Numbered from the stretch's first letter, positions 17,615 to 26,810 are shown. The stretch: DNA of 64,000 nucleotides from Oscillatoriales cyanobacterium (GCA_011390955.1 JAABRM010000011.1:116400-180399); one strand, 5' to 3'. Made by a program: numbers and translations. Notes: a model not told the origin generated them from the letters alone.

Positions 17615-18871
17615 ATGAGAGATTTCTTTCTAAAACCTTTGCAAGGAGTTGCCAGTGGTTTAGCATTTATGCTAGGTGCTCACGCTTTAGTTATTTTTCT
17701 CATCCGACCAATTTCCAATTGGATTAACAATCTTCAGCCATCAAATTTAAAAGCACTTGGAATTGATGGTATAATTATCTGGATAATATTCCTAATATTA
17801 AGTGAAATATGGGAAAAAGTTCAACCAATATTAAATAAATACGTTGGACAGTATGTTAAATTGGCATTTTTTTATGTTGGCAAGGGGTTCCATTCATTTT
17901 ATCATATTTTCGGTATTACTCCGGGGAAAAAAGGTATTTATCCTGGACAAATCGTTATTTTTCCAGTGATTTTTGGAATTTGTTTTTTTAGCACTTTTCT
18001 GGATTATTTAGCCATTCAAGCCAATTTAGATGTTTCTATTAATATGTTCTCTGACAGAATCGTTGAAGATATGGAAGAAGTTGTCTCTGTTCAATCAATG
18101 ATTGGTTGGATTGCTCAAGATCAAGTTTCGGTCAGTAACTTTTGGCAATACTGGTTCTACAGTCTTCGCGCCAGCTTTTTAGGATATCGATTTGAAGGAT
18201 GGATGCAATGGCTTGTTGCTTTTCCAATTAATGTGGCAGCCAGTATTATTTTCTTAATACTTGGCATAGATCATGCCACTCATGGACTATCGGGATTTAA
18301 ACTAAAATGGAAAGATAATGAATTAGATTATGATCTTCCTTCTGGAGTAGCAGAACCTAAGCCTGCGCGTCCCTTTGGCTTTTTTGTTAGTGGCATAATC
18401 GCCGTGTTTTTGTTAATCGGACAATTTGCCCTGTCAGCCTTACCTGTTAACCGGATCCGTCAAATGATAGTGACCTCGACTTCAACTCGGACTTCGACCC
18501 CAACTCGACCTTCTCAACCCCCTCTCACACCACAGCAGACAGTTGCTAAATACTATGAATTAGCGACCTCTAATCGTGAAGCTGCATTAGAGTTAATGAG
18601 CGAACGTTGGAAAAAAGCTGAGAAAGAAAATTGGGAAGAAGGGCTAAAGTTTTGGAACACACTTGAACAAGTGAAAGTTTATAATACAGAAATTTTAGAG
18701 CAATCTTCTAATACAGTAGTTGTTAAAGCATGGCTTCAGTATTATATAAAGTATAAAGACTATACTCCGTGTGAAACGTTAATTTTTAAACTCGTGCTAG
18801 ATACGAATCAGAATAAGTGGGTTTTAAGTTCCGCTCGAGATGTCGTTCAAAAACCGTATTGCGACCGTTGA
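17615..18871 (+). CDS. Multi-pass membrane protein with C-terminal NTF2/IMS-like domain
   Basis: 418 aa. About five hydrophobic segments (residues ~10-32, 48-64, 112-132, 200-222, 258-280) are followed by a Ser/Thr/Pro linker (TSTSTRTSTPTRPSQPP) and a soluble C-terminal ~115-aa domain (TPQQTVAKYYELATSNREAALELMS ... DYTPCETLIFKLV). That domain resembles the small alpha/beta cone-type IMS/NTF2 domain often attached to cyanobacterial membrane proteins and kinases. Function unknown. Genes for two XRE regulators are divergent from it. Confidence 0.7.
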   Translation: MRDFFLKPLQGVASGLAFMLGAHALVIFLIRPISNWINNLQPSNLKALGIDGIIIWIIFLILSEIWEKVQPILNKYVGQYVKLAFFYVGKGFHSFYHIFGITPGKKGIYPGQIVIFPVIFGICFFSTFLDYLAIQANLDVSINMFSDRIVEDMEEVVSVQSMIGWIAQDQVSVSNFWQYWFYSLRASFLGYRFEGWMQWLVAFPINVAASIIFLILGIDHATHGLSGFKLKWKDNELDYDLPSGVAEPKPARPFGFFVSGIIAVFLLIGQFALSALPVNRIRQMIVTSTSTRTSTPTRPSQPPLTPQQTVAKYYELATSNREAALELMSERWKKAEKENWEEGLKFWNTLEQVKVYNTEILEQSSNTVVVKAWLQYYIKYKDYTPCETLIFKLVLDTNQNKWVLSSARDVVQKPYCDR

Positions 18872-18905
18872 AGCCTTACATTTATCATCAGCGATATCAG
18901 AATGC

Positions 18906-19058
18906 GAGAAACCGGGTTTCTTTCCATAATTTTGGTTTTGTGGCAAAGGTTATGATAGAAACCCGGTTTCTTAGTTATCCCGCTTGGTGTGAGAAACCGG
19001 GTTTCTTTTTTTAACTCCACAGTTAACGATAATATCCACAACAGAAACCCGGTTTCTT
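18906..19058. repeat. AGAAACCGGGTTTCT repeat cluster 1
   Basis: Four copies of the near-palindromic 15-16-mer (AGAAACCGGGTTTCT or AGAAACCCGGTTTCT), spaced by conserved segments such as TTAGTTATCCCGCTTGGTG and CTCCACAGTTAACGATAATA. The last copy runs into the start of the macrodomain frame. Confidence 0.9.
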
Positions 19059-19068
19059 GCTTATCCCA

Positions 19069-19782
19069 GTGTCAGAGGAAAGAGACCTGCATAACCATAT
19101 CGCTGAATTAACCAAAATTCCCCCAGAAGAAGTTGAGGAAATCCGCAAAATTATTTTACTCAAATCCGGGATTCATATCGGCGATCGCATTACCGTGATT
19201 CAAGCAGATATCGCCCAGCAACCTGTAGATGCGATCGTTTCTTCCACAAATCCCAATCTCTTACCCAATAAAAATTTAGGTTCACTATTGAGATTGTCAG
19301 ATAATACCAAAGTTGATAGTGGAATTCATCAAGCCTCTGGTAAATCTCTGGAACAAGACTGTCGGAAACTGAATGGGTGTGCGGTGGGAGAAGCGAAAAT
19401 TACTCCCGGACATAATTTACCGGCAAAATGGGTGATTCATACGGTTAGTCCCATTTGGCAAAATGGTCAATATCAAGAAGAACAACTCTTGAGAAATTGC
19501 TATCGGAACTGTTTAAACTTAGTCCATTCTCAAGAGATTGAATCCATCGCATTTCCCGCATTAGGAACCGGAACAGGTAAATTTAACCTAGAAACAGCCG
19601 CGAGAATTGCTGTCACCGAAATCCAGGATTTTTTAATGACCTATTTTCAACTGCAACAGATTATCTTAGTGTGTCGCGATTTACAAACTTATCAAACTTA
19701 TCGTCAAGTAGTGACAGAAATTATTGAACCATTATCTTTGCAACCCTTGTTAAATAAATCAGATATCACTGTCTTGTCTTAA
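19069..19782 (+). CDS. Macrodomain (ADP-ribose-binding) protein
   Basis: About 237 aa. The macro fold is clear from ITVIQADIAQQPVDAIVSSTNPNL, SGIHQASGKSLEQDC, AVGEAKITPGHNLPAKWVIHT and IAFPALGTGTGKFNLETAARIA. Macrodomains bind ADP-ribose or remove it from targets. The start is unusual: GTG at 19069 (or TTG at 19057) lies inside the conserved spacer of the AGAAACC repeat cluster, with no clear ribosome-binding site, so the original 5' end may have been replaced by a repeat. The ~45 N-terminal residues before the macrodomain are helical and charged. Confidence 0.85.
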   Translation: MSEERDLHNHIAELTKIPPEEVEEIRKIILLKSGIHIGDRITVIQADIAQQPVDAIVSSTNPNLLPNKNLGSLLRLSDNTKVDSGIHQASGKSLEQDCRKLNGCAVGEAKITPGHNLPAKWVIHTVSPIWQNGQYQEEQLLRNCYRNCLNLVHSQEIESIAFPALGTGTGKFNLETAARIAVTEIQDFLMTYFQLQQIILVCRDLQTYQTYRQVVTEIIEPLSLQPLLNKSDITVLS

Positions 19783-19801
19783 TTATCTCAGGGGTTCGAG
19801 G

Positions 19802-19945
19802 TTTCAGAAACCCGGTTTCTTAGTTATCTGTGGGGTGTCAGAAACCGGGTTTCTTTTTTGCCTCCACAGTTAACTTTGATATCCACCACAGAAACCCGGT
19901 TTCTTAGTTATCCGTGGGGTGTCAGAAACCGGGTTTCTTTTTTTA
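19802..19945. repeat. AGAAACCGGGTTTCT repeat cluster 2
   Basis: Four copies with the same alternating spacers as cluster 1. The left edge of the truncated protease remnant at 19950 abuts the last copy. Confidence 0.9.
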
Positions 19946-19949
19946 ACTC

Positions 19950-20007
19950 GAATTAAACCAATTTCAAACACTAATTCTCCCTTGTGGTTAAACTCTCCGG
20001 TAATCAT
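19950..20007 (-). pseudogene. 5' stub of retropepsin-like protease gene (cassette A)
   Basis: The minus-strand frame MITGEFNHKGELVFEIGLI equals the N-terminus of the protease genes in cassettes B-E and then runs into repeat cluster 2. Its ATG overlaps the stop of the 106-aa partner by four bases, exactly as in the intact cassettes. About 100 codons, including the DTG active site, are lost. Confidence 0.85.
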
Positions 20008-20324
20008 ACTCGATAACAAGCCCCGGTTTCATTAACGCAGTAAACCACACACCGAGCATTGGGGTATTTTTCATCGGCTTTTTGTTCGGCCACCTTGTCA
20101 TCTTTATCGATAAAATAGTCCCCACTTTCCGGTTCAATGACCATAAACCAATCGTAATAATCATCGATTATTTTTGGTTTAGCTGCCTCAAAAATTTCGT
20201 CACAACGCTTCATTAAGGCTTGCATTTCTTCATCGATTCGTGCTAGTTCTTCAGGGGAATAGCTGAGGTCTGGGAAGCCCCGACGCCGCAGGGGTGTCCG
20301 ATGAGGTTTAGATATTTTGATCAT
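20004..20324 (-). CDS. Cassette protein, ~106 aa (copy A), partner of retropepsin-like protease
   Basis: Belongs to a family present five times in this window. Variable N-terminus, then a charged helix (EEMQALMKRCDEIFEAAKPK) and a conserved C-terminal domain: DDYYDWFMVIEPESGDYFID, KADEKYPNARCVVY, NETGACYRV. The layout (a W-x-V-I strand, a helix and an ETG ending) resembles DUF5678-type small domains, but this is only a resemblance. Translationally coupled (ATGA) to the protease gene, which in this copy is truncated. Confidence 0.75.
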   Translation of the reverse strand: MIKISKPHRTPLRRRGFPDLSYSPEELARIDEEMQALMKRCDEIFEAAKPKIIDDYYDWFMVIEPESGDYFIDKDDKVAEQKADEKYPNARCVVYCVNETGACYRV

Positions 20325-20436
20325 GTTGATTTAGCCTAAAACTAGAATATTATACTTATTATATTACCTTATTTTTAGTAACTTTGAGAAAAAATATGTT
20401 AAATTTAATTAATAAATGAAATAGGCGATCGCTCTT

Positions 20437-20595
20437 GGTTTCAGAAACCGGGTTTCTTTTTGTCACTCCACAGTTAGCGATAATATTCATAACAGAAACC
20501 CGGTTTCTTAGTTATCCCTAGGTGTCAGAAACCGGGTTTCTTTTTGTTATTCACCGTTAACTTTGATATCCACCACAGAAACCCGGTTTCTTTTC
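20437..20595. repeat. AGAAACCGGGTTTCT repeat cluster 3
   Basis: Four copies with CTCCACAGTTAGCGATAATA and TTATCCCTAGGTGTC spacers. It lies between cassette A and the UPF0175/DUF3368 pair; the whole 20325-20740 gap holds nothing else recognisable. Confidence 0.9.
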
Positions 20596-20740
20596 TGGGG
20601 GCAAAAGGGAAAAAAGCGATCTATCGCCTATTTTATCCGAACATAACTTAGGGGTGATTCCCCCGCCGGAGCTTCGCGATCGCACCTACCATATAGCGGG
20701 GTTAGTGCTATCATTAAAACGAGATTTAGATAAAAATCCC

Positions 20741-20986
20741 ATGAGCATCACAATTCCCGATGACATCTTTCAAAGTACCGGAATGTCAGAAACAGAGTTA
20801 AAGCTGGAAATCGCCGTTATGCTTTACCAGACAGAAAAATTAACCCTAGGTAACGCCAGTCGTTTAGCGGGGATGAATCAACTCAATTTCCAACAACTCC
20901 TTGCCAGTCGCAATATCTGCATTCATTATGATGTAGAAGATTTACAACAAGATATTCAAACATTGCAAGCGTTAGGAAAAATTTGA
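20741..20986 (+). CDS. UPF0175-family antitoxin
   Basis: 81 aa from the ATG at 20741 (MSITIPDDIFQSTGMSETEL). The UPF0175 pattern is seen: an IPDDI-type start and the helix-turn-helix-like EKLTLGNASRLAGMNQLNFQQLLASRNI. A longer frame opens at 20654 but its first 29 residues are unlike the family. The next gene, a DUF3368 PIN protein, starts on the base after its stop, which is the standard UPF0175-DUF3368 toxin-antitoxin pair of cyanobacteria. Confidence 0.85.
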   Translation: MSITIPDDIFQSTGMSETELKLEIAVMLYQTEKLTLGNASRLAGMNQLNFQQLLASRNICIHYDVEDLQQDIQTLQALGKI

Positions 20987-21487
20987 TTGAACAACTTAAT
21001 TATTGTCAGCAATACCTCACCGATTACCAGTCTAGCTGCGGTGGGACAACTAGACCTGCTGAAGCAACTATATCAGCGCATTATCATCCCCGAAACCGTT
21101 TATCAGGAATTGATTGGCGCTAACCCCACAGTTCCAGGGGCAAAGGAAGTCTCAACTTTCTCTTGGATAGAGACAAAAATAGTGGTGAATCAACCCCTAG
21201 TACAAGCACTCCGGCAAAAACTCGATCCCGGAGAAGCCGCAGCCATTGCCTTGGCGATCGCTCTGAACGCCGATCGACTAATTATTGATGAACGTAAAGG
21301 CCGAAAAATAGCAATTGATATGGGTGTGCAAGTAATTGGAATTTTGGGAGTTCTCCTAGAAGCGAAATCTAACGGCTTAATCGATCGAGTGAAGCCAATA
21401 GTAGACGATTTAATTGCGATCGCCGGTTTCCGAATTAGTCAGCAACTCTACGCTGAAATTCTACAGGCAGCAAAAGAATCGTTGTAA
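20987..21487 (+). CDS. DUF3368 PIN-domain toxin
   Basis: 166 aa from a TTG immediately after the antitoxin stop. DUF3368/PIN features are IIVSNTSPITSLAAVGQLDLL, the conserved acidic IIPETVYQEL, LDPGEAAAIALAIAL and DRLIIDERKGRKIA. PIN toxins are metal-dependent RNases. The first acidic PIN position is Asn here (VSNTSP), as in many DUF3368 members. The partner upstream is intact, so the module may be functional. Confidence 0.85.
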   Translation: MNNLIIVSNTSPITSLAAVGQLDLLKQLYQRIIIPETVYQELIGANPTVPGAKEVSTFSWIETKIVVNQPLVQALRQKLDPGEAAAIALAIALNADRLIIDERKGRKIAIDMGVQVIGILGVLLEAKSNGLIDRVKPIVDDLIAIAGFRISQQLYAEILQAAKESL

Positions 21488-21532
21488 GCCTGCCCCCGCG
21501 AAGGCGGGGGTGCGATCGCTCTCTGATGGGTT

Positions 21533-21637
21533 TCAGAAACCGGGTTTCTTTTTGGACTCCACAGTTAATGATAATATCCACCACAGAAACCCGGTTTCTT
21601 AGTTATCCCGCTTGGTGTGAGAAACCCGGTTTCTTTT
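21533..21637. repeat. AGAAACCGGGTTTCT repeat cluster 4
   Basis: Three copies; the last lies directly against the stop codon of the protease gene of cassette B. A CCCCCGCGAAGGCGGGGG hairpin is just before it at about 21491-21508. Confidence 0.9.
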
Positions 21638-22001
21638 AATCCAAAGTCAAAACTCCGCCAGAATAATCGGCAATCAGTCTTTTAAATCTTAACCAACGCA
21701 CACCCAAGAGAATATCTTTAACGCGAGAACCTCCGAAAACCGGAATTGTGAACTCTTCCTCATCTAAAAGCACAATTCCCTCATAGACATTTAAAGTAGT
21801 GATTCCACTAGCTGTTTGTACAGTTTTTGGTTCACTATATTGTTTCCAACCTAGAGCGATCGCGTCTTGGTTATGAACGATTAACCAACCAGTAAATCCT
21901 GTATCAAAAATTGCTTTGATCCGGTAATCATTTTGATCTGCCGCAACTAAATCCACTGCAAAAACTAATTCTCCCTTTTGATTAAAATTCCCTGATATCA
22001 T
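21636..22001 (-). CDS. Retropepsin-like (clan AA) aspartic protease, cassette B
   Basis: 121 aa. Retropepsin-type single domain: active-site IFDTGFTGWLIV (Asp-Thr-Gly about residue 34), the flap-like TASGITTLNVYEG and the second hydrophobic motif DILLGVRWLRFKRLIADYSG. Active enzymes of this type are dimers. Ending YSGGVLTLD is the same in all copies. Start overlaps the stop of the upstream 106-aa gene by four bases (ATGA). Substrate and role unknown. Confidence 0.8.
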   Translation of the reverse strand: MISGNFNQKGELVFAVDLVAADQNDYRIKAIFDTGFTGWLIVHNQDAIALGWKQYSEPKTVQTASGITTLNVYEGIVLLDEEEFTIPVFGGSRVKDILLGVRWLRFKRLIADYSGGVLTLD

Positions 22002-22318
22002 ATTTTATCACAAGCTCCAGTTTCATTAATGCAGAAAATAATGCACTGGGCATTTGGGTGTTTTTCATGGGCTTTTTGGCTGACTACTTTGTCATCTTTA
22101 TCGATAAAATAGTCGCCACTTTTGGGTTCGATCGCCATAAACCAGTCGTAGTAATCGTTAATTAACTCCGGTTGAACCCGTTGAAACACAACTTGACATT
22201 TTTGTAGTAATTCTTGCATTTCCGCTTCTTGTCGTTGGATTTCTTGCGGGTCAAGTTCGCGGTCTGGAAACACTCGACCTAGACGCGCTTGGCGATGACT
22301 TTCAGATATTTTGCTCAT
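21998..22318 (-). CDS. Cassette protein, ~106 aa (copy B)
   Basis: Starts MSKISESHRQARLGRVFPDR, as in copies D and E. Middle helix IQRQEAEMQELLQKCQVVFQ, then NDYYDWFMAIEPKSGDYFID and the NETGACDKI ending. Upstream sequence with CTATTACCTTCGCTTGGTAATC is also shared with copies D and E, probably containing the common promoter. Function unknown. Confidence 0.75.
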   Translation of the reverse strand: MSKISESHRQARLGRVFPDRELDPQEIQRQEAEMQELLQKCQVVFQRVQPELINDYYDWFMAIEPKSGDYFIDKDDKVVSQKAHEKHPNAQCIIFCINETGACDKI

Positions 22319-22389
22319 TTTCTATTACCTTCGCTTGGTAATCTTCTATTTATTATTATAGCTGAATTAGGATAAAAAAGTAGGAAATA

Positions 22390-22540
22390 AGTAGGTGGGC
22401 AGAAATAAATACACCACAGACCATATCAGAAGAAAAACTGTCATTCCCGCGTTAGGCGAAGCCCATGCCAAAGGCTATAGGCGGGAATCCAAAGCCTATC
22501 GGCGGAGAAAGAAAAGTGCAATTAATTATGTTCACCTACT
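22390..22540. mobile_element. TA-flanked MITE, 151-bp copy
   Basis: Starts AGTAGGTGGGCAGAAATAAA, ends ATTATGTTCACCTACT, with TA on both sides. Internal hairpin differs from other copies (GCGTTAGGCGAAGCCCATGC inside). It lies between cassettes B and C. Confidence 0.8.
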
Positions 22541-22555
22541 TAGGCATAATGGGTG

Positions 22556-22625
22556 TGAGAAACCGGGTTTCTTTTTTGACTCCACAGTTAATGATAATAT
22601 CCACCACAGAAACCCGGTTTCTTTT
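22556..22625. repeat. AGAAACCGGGTTTCT repeat pair 5
   Basis: Two copies in opposite sense around CTCCACAGTTAATGATAATA. The second abuts the stop codon of protease gene C. Confidence 0.9.
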
Positions 22626-22989
22626 AATCCAAAGTCAAAACTCCGCCAGAATAATCGGCAATCAGTCGCTTAAATTGCAACCAACGCACCCCCAAGAGAA
22701 TTTCTTTCACGCGAGAACCTGCTAAAACGGGGATGGTAAATTCCTCCCCATCGATCGCCACAATTCCCTCGTAAATATTGAAAAATACTATTCCTCCTGC
22801 TGTCCGACTTTTTCTAGATTCAGGTTGCTTCCGCCACCCCAAATCCTCCGCATCTTCGTTACTCATCAGCAGCCAATCATTGAATCCTGTATCAAAAATT
22901 GCCTGAACTGGGAAATCAGTGTCATCTGCCGCAATTAAAGCAATTTCAAAGACTAACTCTCCCTTGTGGTTAAACTCGCCTGAAATCAT
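22624..22989 (-). CDS. Retropepsin-like aspartic protease, cassette C
   Basis: 121 aa from the ATG at 22989 that overlaps the upstream stop (a longer frame begins at 23001). Active-site stretch AIFDTGFNDWLLMSNEDAED, flap-like AGGIVFFNIYEG, and ILLGVRWLQFKRLIADYSG. The N-terminal MISGEFNHKGELVFEIALIA is nearly the same as in copy D. Confidence 0.8.
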   Translation of the reverse strand: MISGEFNHKGELVFEIALIAADDTDFPVQAIFDTGFNDWLLMSNEDAEDLGWRKQPESRKSRTAGGIVFFNIYEGIVAIDGEEFTIPVLAGSRVKEILLGVRWLQFKRLIADYSGGVLTLD

Positions 22990-23306
22990 ACTCGACAACA
23001 AGCTCCTGTTTCATTAATACCGTAAACTGCACACCAGGTGTCCTGGTGTTTTTCACGGGCTTTCTGAATGGCCACCTTGTCATCTTTATCGATAAAATAG
23101 TCCCCGCTTTCCGGTTCGATGACCATATACCAATCGTAGTAATCATCGATTAGTTTTGGTTTAGCCGCCTCGAAAATTTCGTCACACCGCTTCATTAAGG
23201 CTTGCATTTCCGCTTCGACTTTCTCAATTTCTTCGGCAGTTGGCTCGCGACCAGGAAAGACTTTACCTAGACGAGGGTTGAAGTGAGTTTCTGAGGTGTT
23301 AATCAT
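22986..23306 (-). CDS. Cassette protein, ~106 aa (copy C)
   Basis: From ATG at 23306 (MINTSETHFNPRLGKVFPGR); an ATG at 23321 would add five residues. Charged helix EIEKVEAEMQALMKRCDEIF, then DDYYDWYMVIEPESGDYFID and NETGACCRV. Translationally coupled to protease C. Confidence 0.75.
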   Translation of the reverse strand: MINTSETHFNPRLGKVFPGREPTAEEIEKVEAEMQALMKRCDEIFEAAKPKLIDDYYDWYMVIEPESGDYFIDKDDKVAIQKAREKHQDTWCAVYGINETGACCRV

Positions 23307-23419
23307 TTTTTTAGCCTCCAAAAAGCATCTTATATTTATTATTGTAACTTAATTTTAGTAAATCTGAGGAAAGTTAGGTTAAATTTAATTAATAAACGAA
23401 ATAGGCGATCGCGCATTTC

Positions 23420-23668
23420 AGAGGTTTCAGAAACCGGGTTTCTTTTTGTCACTCCACAGTTAGCGATAATATCCACCACAGAAACCCGGTTTCTTGGTTA
23501 TCCCGCTTTGTGTGAGAAACCGGGTTTCTTTTTGTAACTCCACAGTTAACTTTGATATCCACCACAGAAACCCGGTTTCTTAGTTATCCCGCTTGGTGGC
23601 AGAAACCGGGTTTCTTTTTGTAACTCCACAGTTAACGATAATATCCACCACAGAAACCCGGTTTCTTT
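23420..23668. repeat. AGAAACCGGGTTTCT repeat cluster 6
   Basis: Six copies in alternating sense with the standard spacers; the array shows the ~85-bp higher-order period. It fills most of the 23307-23674 gap, with no gene seen there. Confidence 0.9.
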
Positions 23669-23674
23669 CTAATA

Positions 23675-24265
23675 TTAATCATCAACAGATTCATCCGGAT
23701 TTTCCTCAATTTTCACCCCATCATATAAATCGTCAACGGCTATGGATATTCCAACACTTTCCAAGTCCAAAACTTCTCCAACCCCAAAGGTTTGATAAGT
23801 CCACAGTCGATCGCGGCGGCGAAAACACTCGACTAATGGGCGATCGCAGTTAATCAGCACATACTCAATTAAGGTGGGAATTTGCCGATAGTTTTGCCAT
23901 TTTCGCCCCCGATCTTTGGCCTCGGTTCTAGGGGACAATACTTCGACTAATAATCCGGGAAATAGGATTTCTGTGGTGGCTTGGCGATCGCGATCGTCGC
24001 AACTAACTACCAAATCGGGATAAAAGTAATTCCCCGTTGCCTCTACGTTTACCTTCACATCTGCCACATTGACTCGGCAACCTTTGGGACGCAAAGCAGA
24101 ACGTAATTTATCATTAAGATTGAGGGCAATTCGATTATGGGCGATCGTGCCGCCAGTCATTGCCACCACATCCCCATCAATTAACTCGTAACGTAGATCC
24201 TGCAATGCTTCCCATTCTAGGTATTCTTCTGCGGTCATCCGCCATGAATCAGAAAGTGCAATCAT
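23675..24265 (-). CDS. Uma2-family (DUF820) putative PD-(D/E)XK nuclease
   Basis: 196 aa. Uma2 landmarks are MTAEEYLEWEALQDLRYELI and DGDVVAMTGGTIAHN, the nuclease-like YPDLVVSCDDRDRQ, LLVEVLSPRTEAKDR and KWQNYRQIPTLIEYVLI. The family is greatly expanded in cyanobacteria and has a restriction-endonuclease fold, but no role is known. No partner gene is evident. C-terminus is acidic. Confidence 0.85.
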   Translation of the reverse strand: MIALSDSWRMTAEEYLEWEALQDLRYELIDGDVVAMTGGTIAHNRIALNLNDKLRSALRPKGCRVNVADVKVNVEATGNYFYPDLVVSCDDRDRQATTEILFPGLLVEVLSPRTEAKDRGRKWQNYRQIPTLIEYVLINCDRPLVECFRRRDRLWTYQTFGVGEVLDLESVGISIAVDDLYDGVKIEENPDESVDD

Positions 24266-24301
24266 TTTCTGGATACCTCATCGATAATTTATGCGCTATT
24301 T

Positions 24302-26800
24302 CTATTTTACAGATTTATTGACAGATTCGCCCATAAGAGTAAAAGCTGCCCAATTTTTTGGTTGAGAGTATTGTTGCATTGTCGTCAGCATTGCTTGTCG
24401 CAAAGCCACTGCCCGATCGCCCGTTTGGGGCAAAATTCGATAAAATTCCTGCATTAATTTTGCGCTTGCCTCATCGTCTGCTTGCCATAAAGAGACAATA
24501 ATACTTTCAGCCCCCGCACCGATAAATGCACGAGATAATCCAATAATGCCATCACCAGTAATTTTCCCGCCACCTGTGTTGCAAGCACTTAAAACTACCA
24601 AGGAAGCTGTTAAATTCAATCCGATGATTTCCTCAGAAGTGAGAAACCCGCGATCGCCTTCGGTTGGAGTTAGTGCGATCGCCCCGAAAAAACCAGAACC
24701 AGACTCAGTAAAATCACCCAAAAACCCGTGGGTTGCCAAATGCACGATCGCAGCCGAACCCATACGTTGCAAAACCGCTGCTTTTGTCGCTGCACTGCCA
24801 ATTAAAGGCTGGGTATTCAACATAGAGGCGATCGCGATCGCTTCTGCTTCGGCAGCGGGTAAATTGGCCAATTGCTCTGGTTTTTCTCCCGGCAATTTCG
24901 GCATGACTGGATTGCCCACCACTAAAGCATTTGTGGGGTTATTTATATTGTTATTTGCATTGTTAATTGTTCGATTTTGTGCCAGTTGACGAGTCAATTT
25001 TAACACCTGAATTGCTGGTGCTGTGAGAATGGTATGCTTTTCAATTAAATAGCGATCGCTTTCATCTAGTAGCGCCGGAAACGGCACGAAAAATAACTCT
25101 TCGTGGGGGATAAATATCACCTTGTCTTCTGGATTACTGGGTAGTACATCGGCAATCGGTTTTATCAGTAAATCGTGCAGCTTATTTAATTTTAAATCGC
25201 TCACTCCACCGGCGGGAATGCTGGGCAGAGTTTCCGTTATTTCCTCGCGAGTTCCCCGCACTAAAGCCGTTAATAAGGTTTCCGGTTCTGAGTCACTTTC
25301 CCCCGTAGCCAACAACGGCACTAAATTCTCTCGATACTTTTCTAATTGGCTTAAATCAACTTCCCGAAACGTAATATCCCCTGTAGGCTTTACGACCCAA
25401 ATAAATAAAGCGGAATTTTGGCCTAAATTATCGCTAATAATAGAATATTCAACTAGAGTAGCATTTTGCTCTGCTGCCACTTTTTTTATGTCGGAAATCG
25501 TGGTGACAGGATTTTGTTTTTGGGCATATTCTTGCACCGCTTCTGGAGATAGCTTTTGGGCGATTAATTCCAGAAAAGCCCGGGCGCGACTTCTTTCGGC
25601 AATTTCTAAGGCGATTTCCGGTTTATTTTGGCTAATTAATGCTTTTTGAAGTATGCTATAACTAGACCGATATTTATCGAATATCGAGACTTTGTTCAAA
25701 TCGCTTAAGCCCGGTCGCAGAGATTCTAAGGCGTCAATTGCCGCGTATAAGGTTTGCGTAGATTCGGCGATTCTTCCGGCTTCAAATAAGGCGACTCCTT
25801 TATTATTCAGTGTGACAGCAATCCCCGCTTGATTTGCTAACTTTTGCCGAATTTCTAAGGCGCGATCGTAAAATTCTAACGCTTGGGAATAGTCCCCCAT
25901 CAGTCGGTGAACTGAACCGATGTTATTCAAAGCTTGACCGATCGCATCTTCATCCCCGATCGCAGTCATCATTTCTAATCCTTGGTTATACAATTGCAAG
26001 GCTTGGGAATAGTTGGCTAATTTCTCATAAACCGCGCCCATATTTAGCAAGGTTTGACCAATTCCCACGGCATCTTCGATTTCCGTGGCGATCGCTAACC
26101 CTTTTTCATAGAATTCTAAAGCTTGGGAATAGTCACCGAGAGCATGATAAACTGCGCCAATATTACTGAGAGTAATTCCCACGGCGAAAGCGTTTTCCTC
26201 TTGTTCAAACAGCGGTAAGGCTGCTTGAAAAGAAGCCAGGGCTTTTTTCGGTTGTCCTAAACCGCGATAAATTTCTCCCATATTATTGAGAATGACTGCG
26301 GAACCATAGGATTCTTCGGCTGGCAAAATATCCAATGCTTGCTGATAAAAATTAAGGGCTTTGGGATAGTCAGCTTGAGATGAAGCAAGCGCCCCCAAAT
26401 TCATCAGAGTTTGGCCAATTCCCTGTGGGTTGTTAATATTTTGGCGAATGGTTAAAGCTTGGTTTAAAAATTGCCCAGCCAGGGGATAGTTGCCCAAATT
26501 GCGATGCACAACACCGATATCATTTAATATCACCGCTTCTAGTTGGCGATCGCCCTCAACCCGTGCCATTTGCAAAGCGCGATCGAAGGTTGCCAACGCT
26601 TCTTTCAATTCACCGCGATCGACCTGTTCATAACCGCGATCGTACAGTTGTATCGCTTCACTGGCAGGACTTTCTCCCCTTTCTTGTGCCAAAACTGGCA
26701 ACCCTCCTACCAAACGCGAAGAAAATTTGATAAACTCAATTTCACCCATAGCGATCGACGCAACGAGGAAAAGACAGGACGAAATGTTTTTTAGAGGCAT
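24302..26800 (-). CDS. TPR-CHAT caspase-like protease
   Basis: 832 aa. N-terminal hydrophobic segment with a possible signal (PVLAQE around 35-40), about eight TPR repeats of the GxALxNIGxVYxxLGxYxQAL type (~50-360), a helical spacer, and a C-terminal CHAT domain (~540-825). The His/Cys dyad is readable: His-691 in VHLATHGFLGDF and Cys-740 in LSACNTGGGK. CHAT proteases are caspase relatives. Starts only 10 bp from the divergent sigma-factor gene, and the next genes include a second CHAT protein, so a shared signalling role is likely. Confidence 0.92.
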   Translation of the reverse strand: MPLKNISSCLFLVASIAMGEIEFIKFSSRLVGGLPVLAQERGESPASEAIQLYDRGYEQVDRGELKEALATFDRALQMARVEGDRQLEAVILNDIGVVHRNLGNYPLAGQFLNQALTIRQNINNPQGIGQTLMNLGALASSQADYPKALNFYQQALDILPAEESYGSAVILNNMGEIYRGLGQPKKALASFQAALPLFEQEENAFAVGITLSNIGAVYHALGDYSQALEFYEKGLAIATEIEDAVGIGQTLLNMGAVYEKLANYSQALQLYNQGLEMMTAIGDEDAIGQALNNIGSVHRLMGDYSQALEFYDRALEIRQKLANQAGIAVTLNNKGVALFEAGRIAESTQTLYAAIDALESLRPGLSDLNKVSIFDKYRSSYSILQKALISQNKPEIALEIAERSRARAFLELIAQKLSPEAVQEYAQKQNPVTTISDIKKVAAEQNATLVEYSIISDNLGQNSALFIWVVKPTGDITFREVDLSQLEKYRENLVPLLATGESDSEPETLLTALVRGTREEITETLPSIPAGGVSDLKLNKLHDLLIKPIADVLPSNPEDKVIFIPHEELFFVPFPALLDESDRYLIEKHTILTAPAIQVLKLTRQLAQNRTINNANNNINNPTNALVVGNPVMPKLPGEKPEQLANLPAAEAEAIAIASMLNTQPLIGSAATKAAVLQRMGSAAIVHLATHGFLGDFTESGSGFFGAIALTPTEGDRGFLTSEEIIGLNLTASLVVLSACNTGGGKITGDGIIGLSRAFIGAGAESIIVSLWQADDEASAKLMQEFYRILPQTGDRAVALRQAMLTTMQQYSQPKNWAAFTLMGESVNKSVK

Positions 26801-26810
26801 TTTAAGTTAA

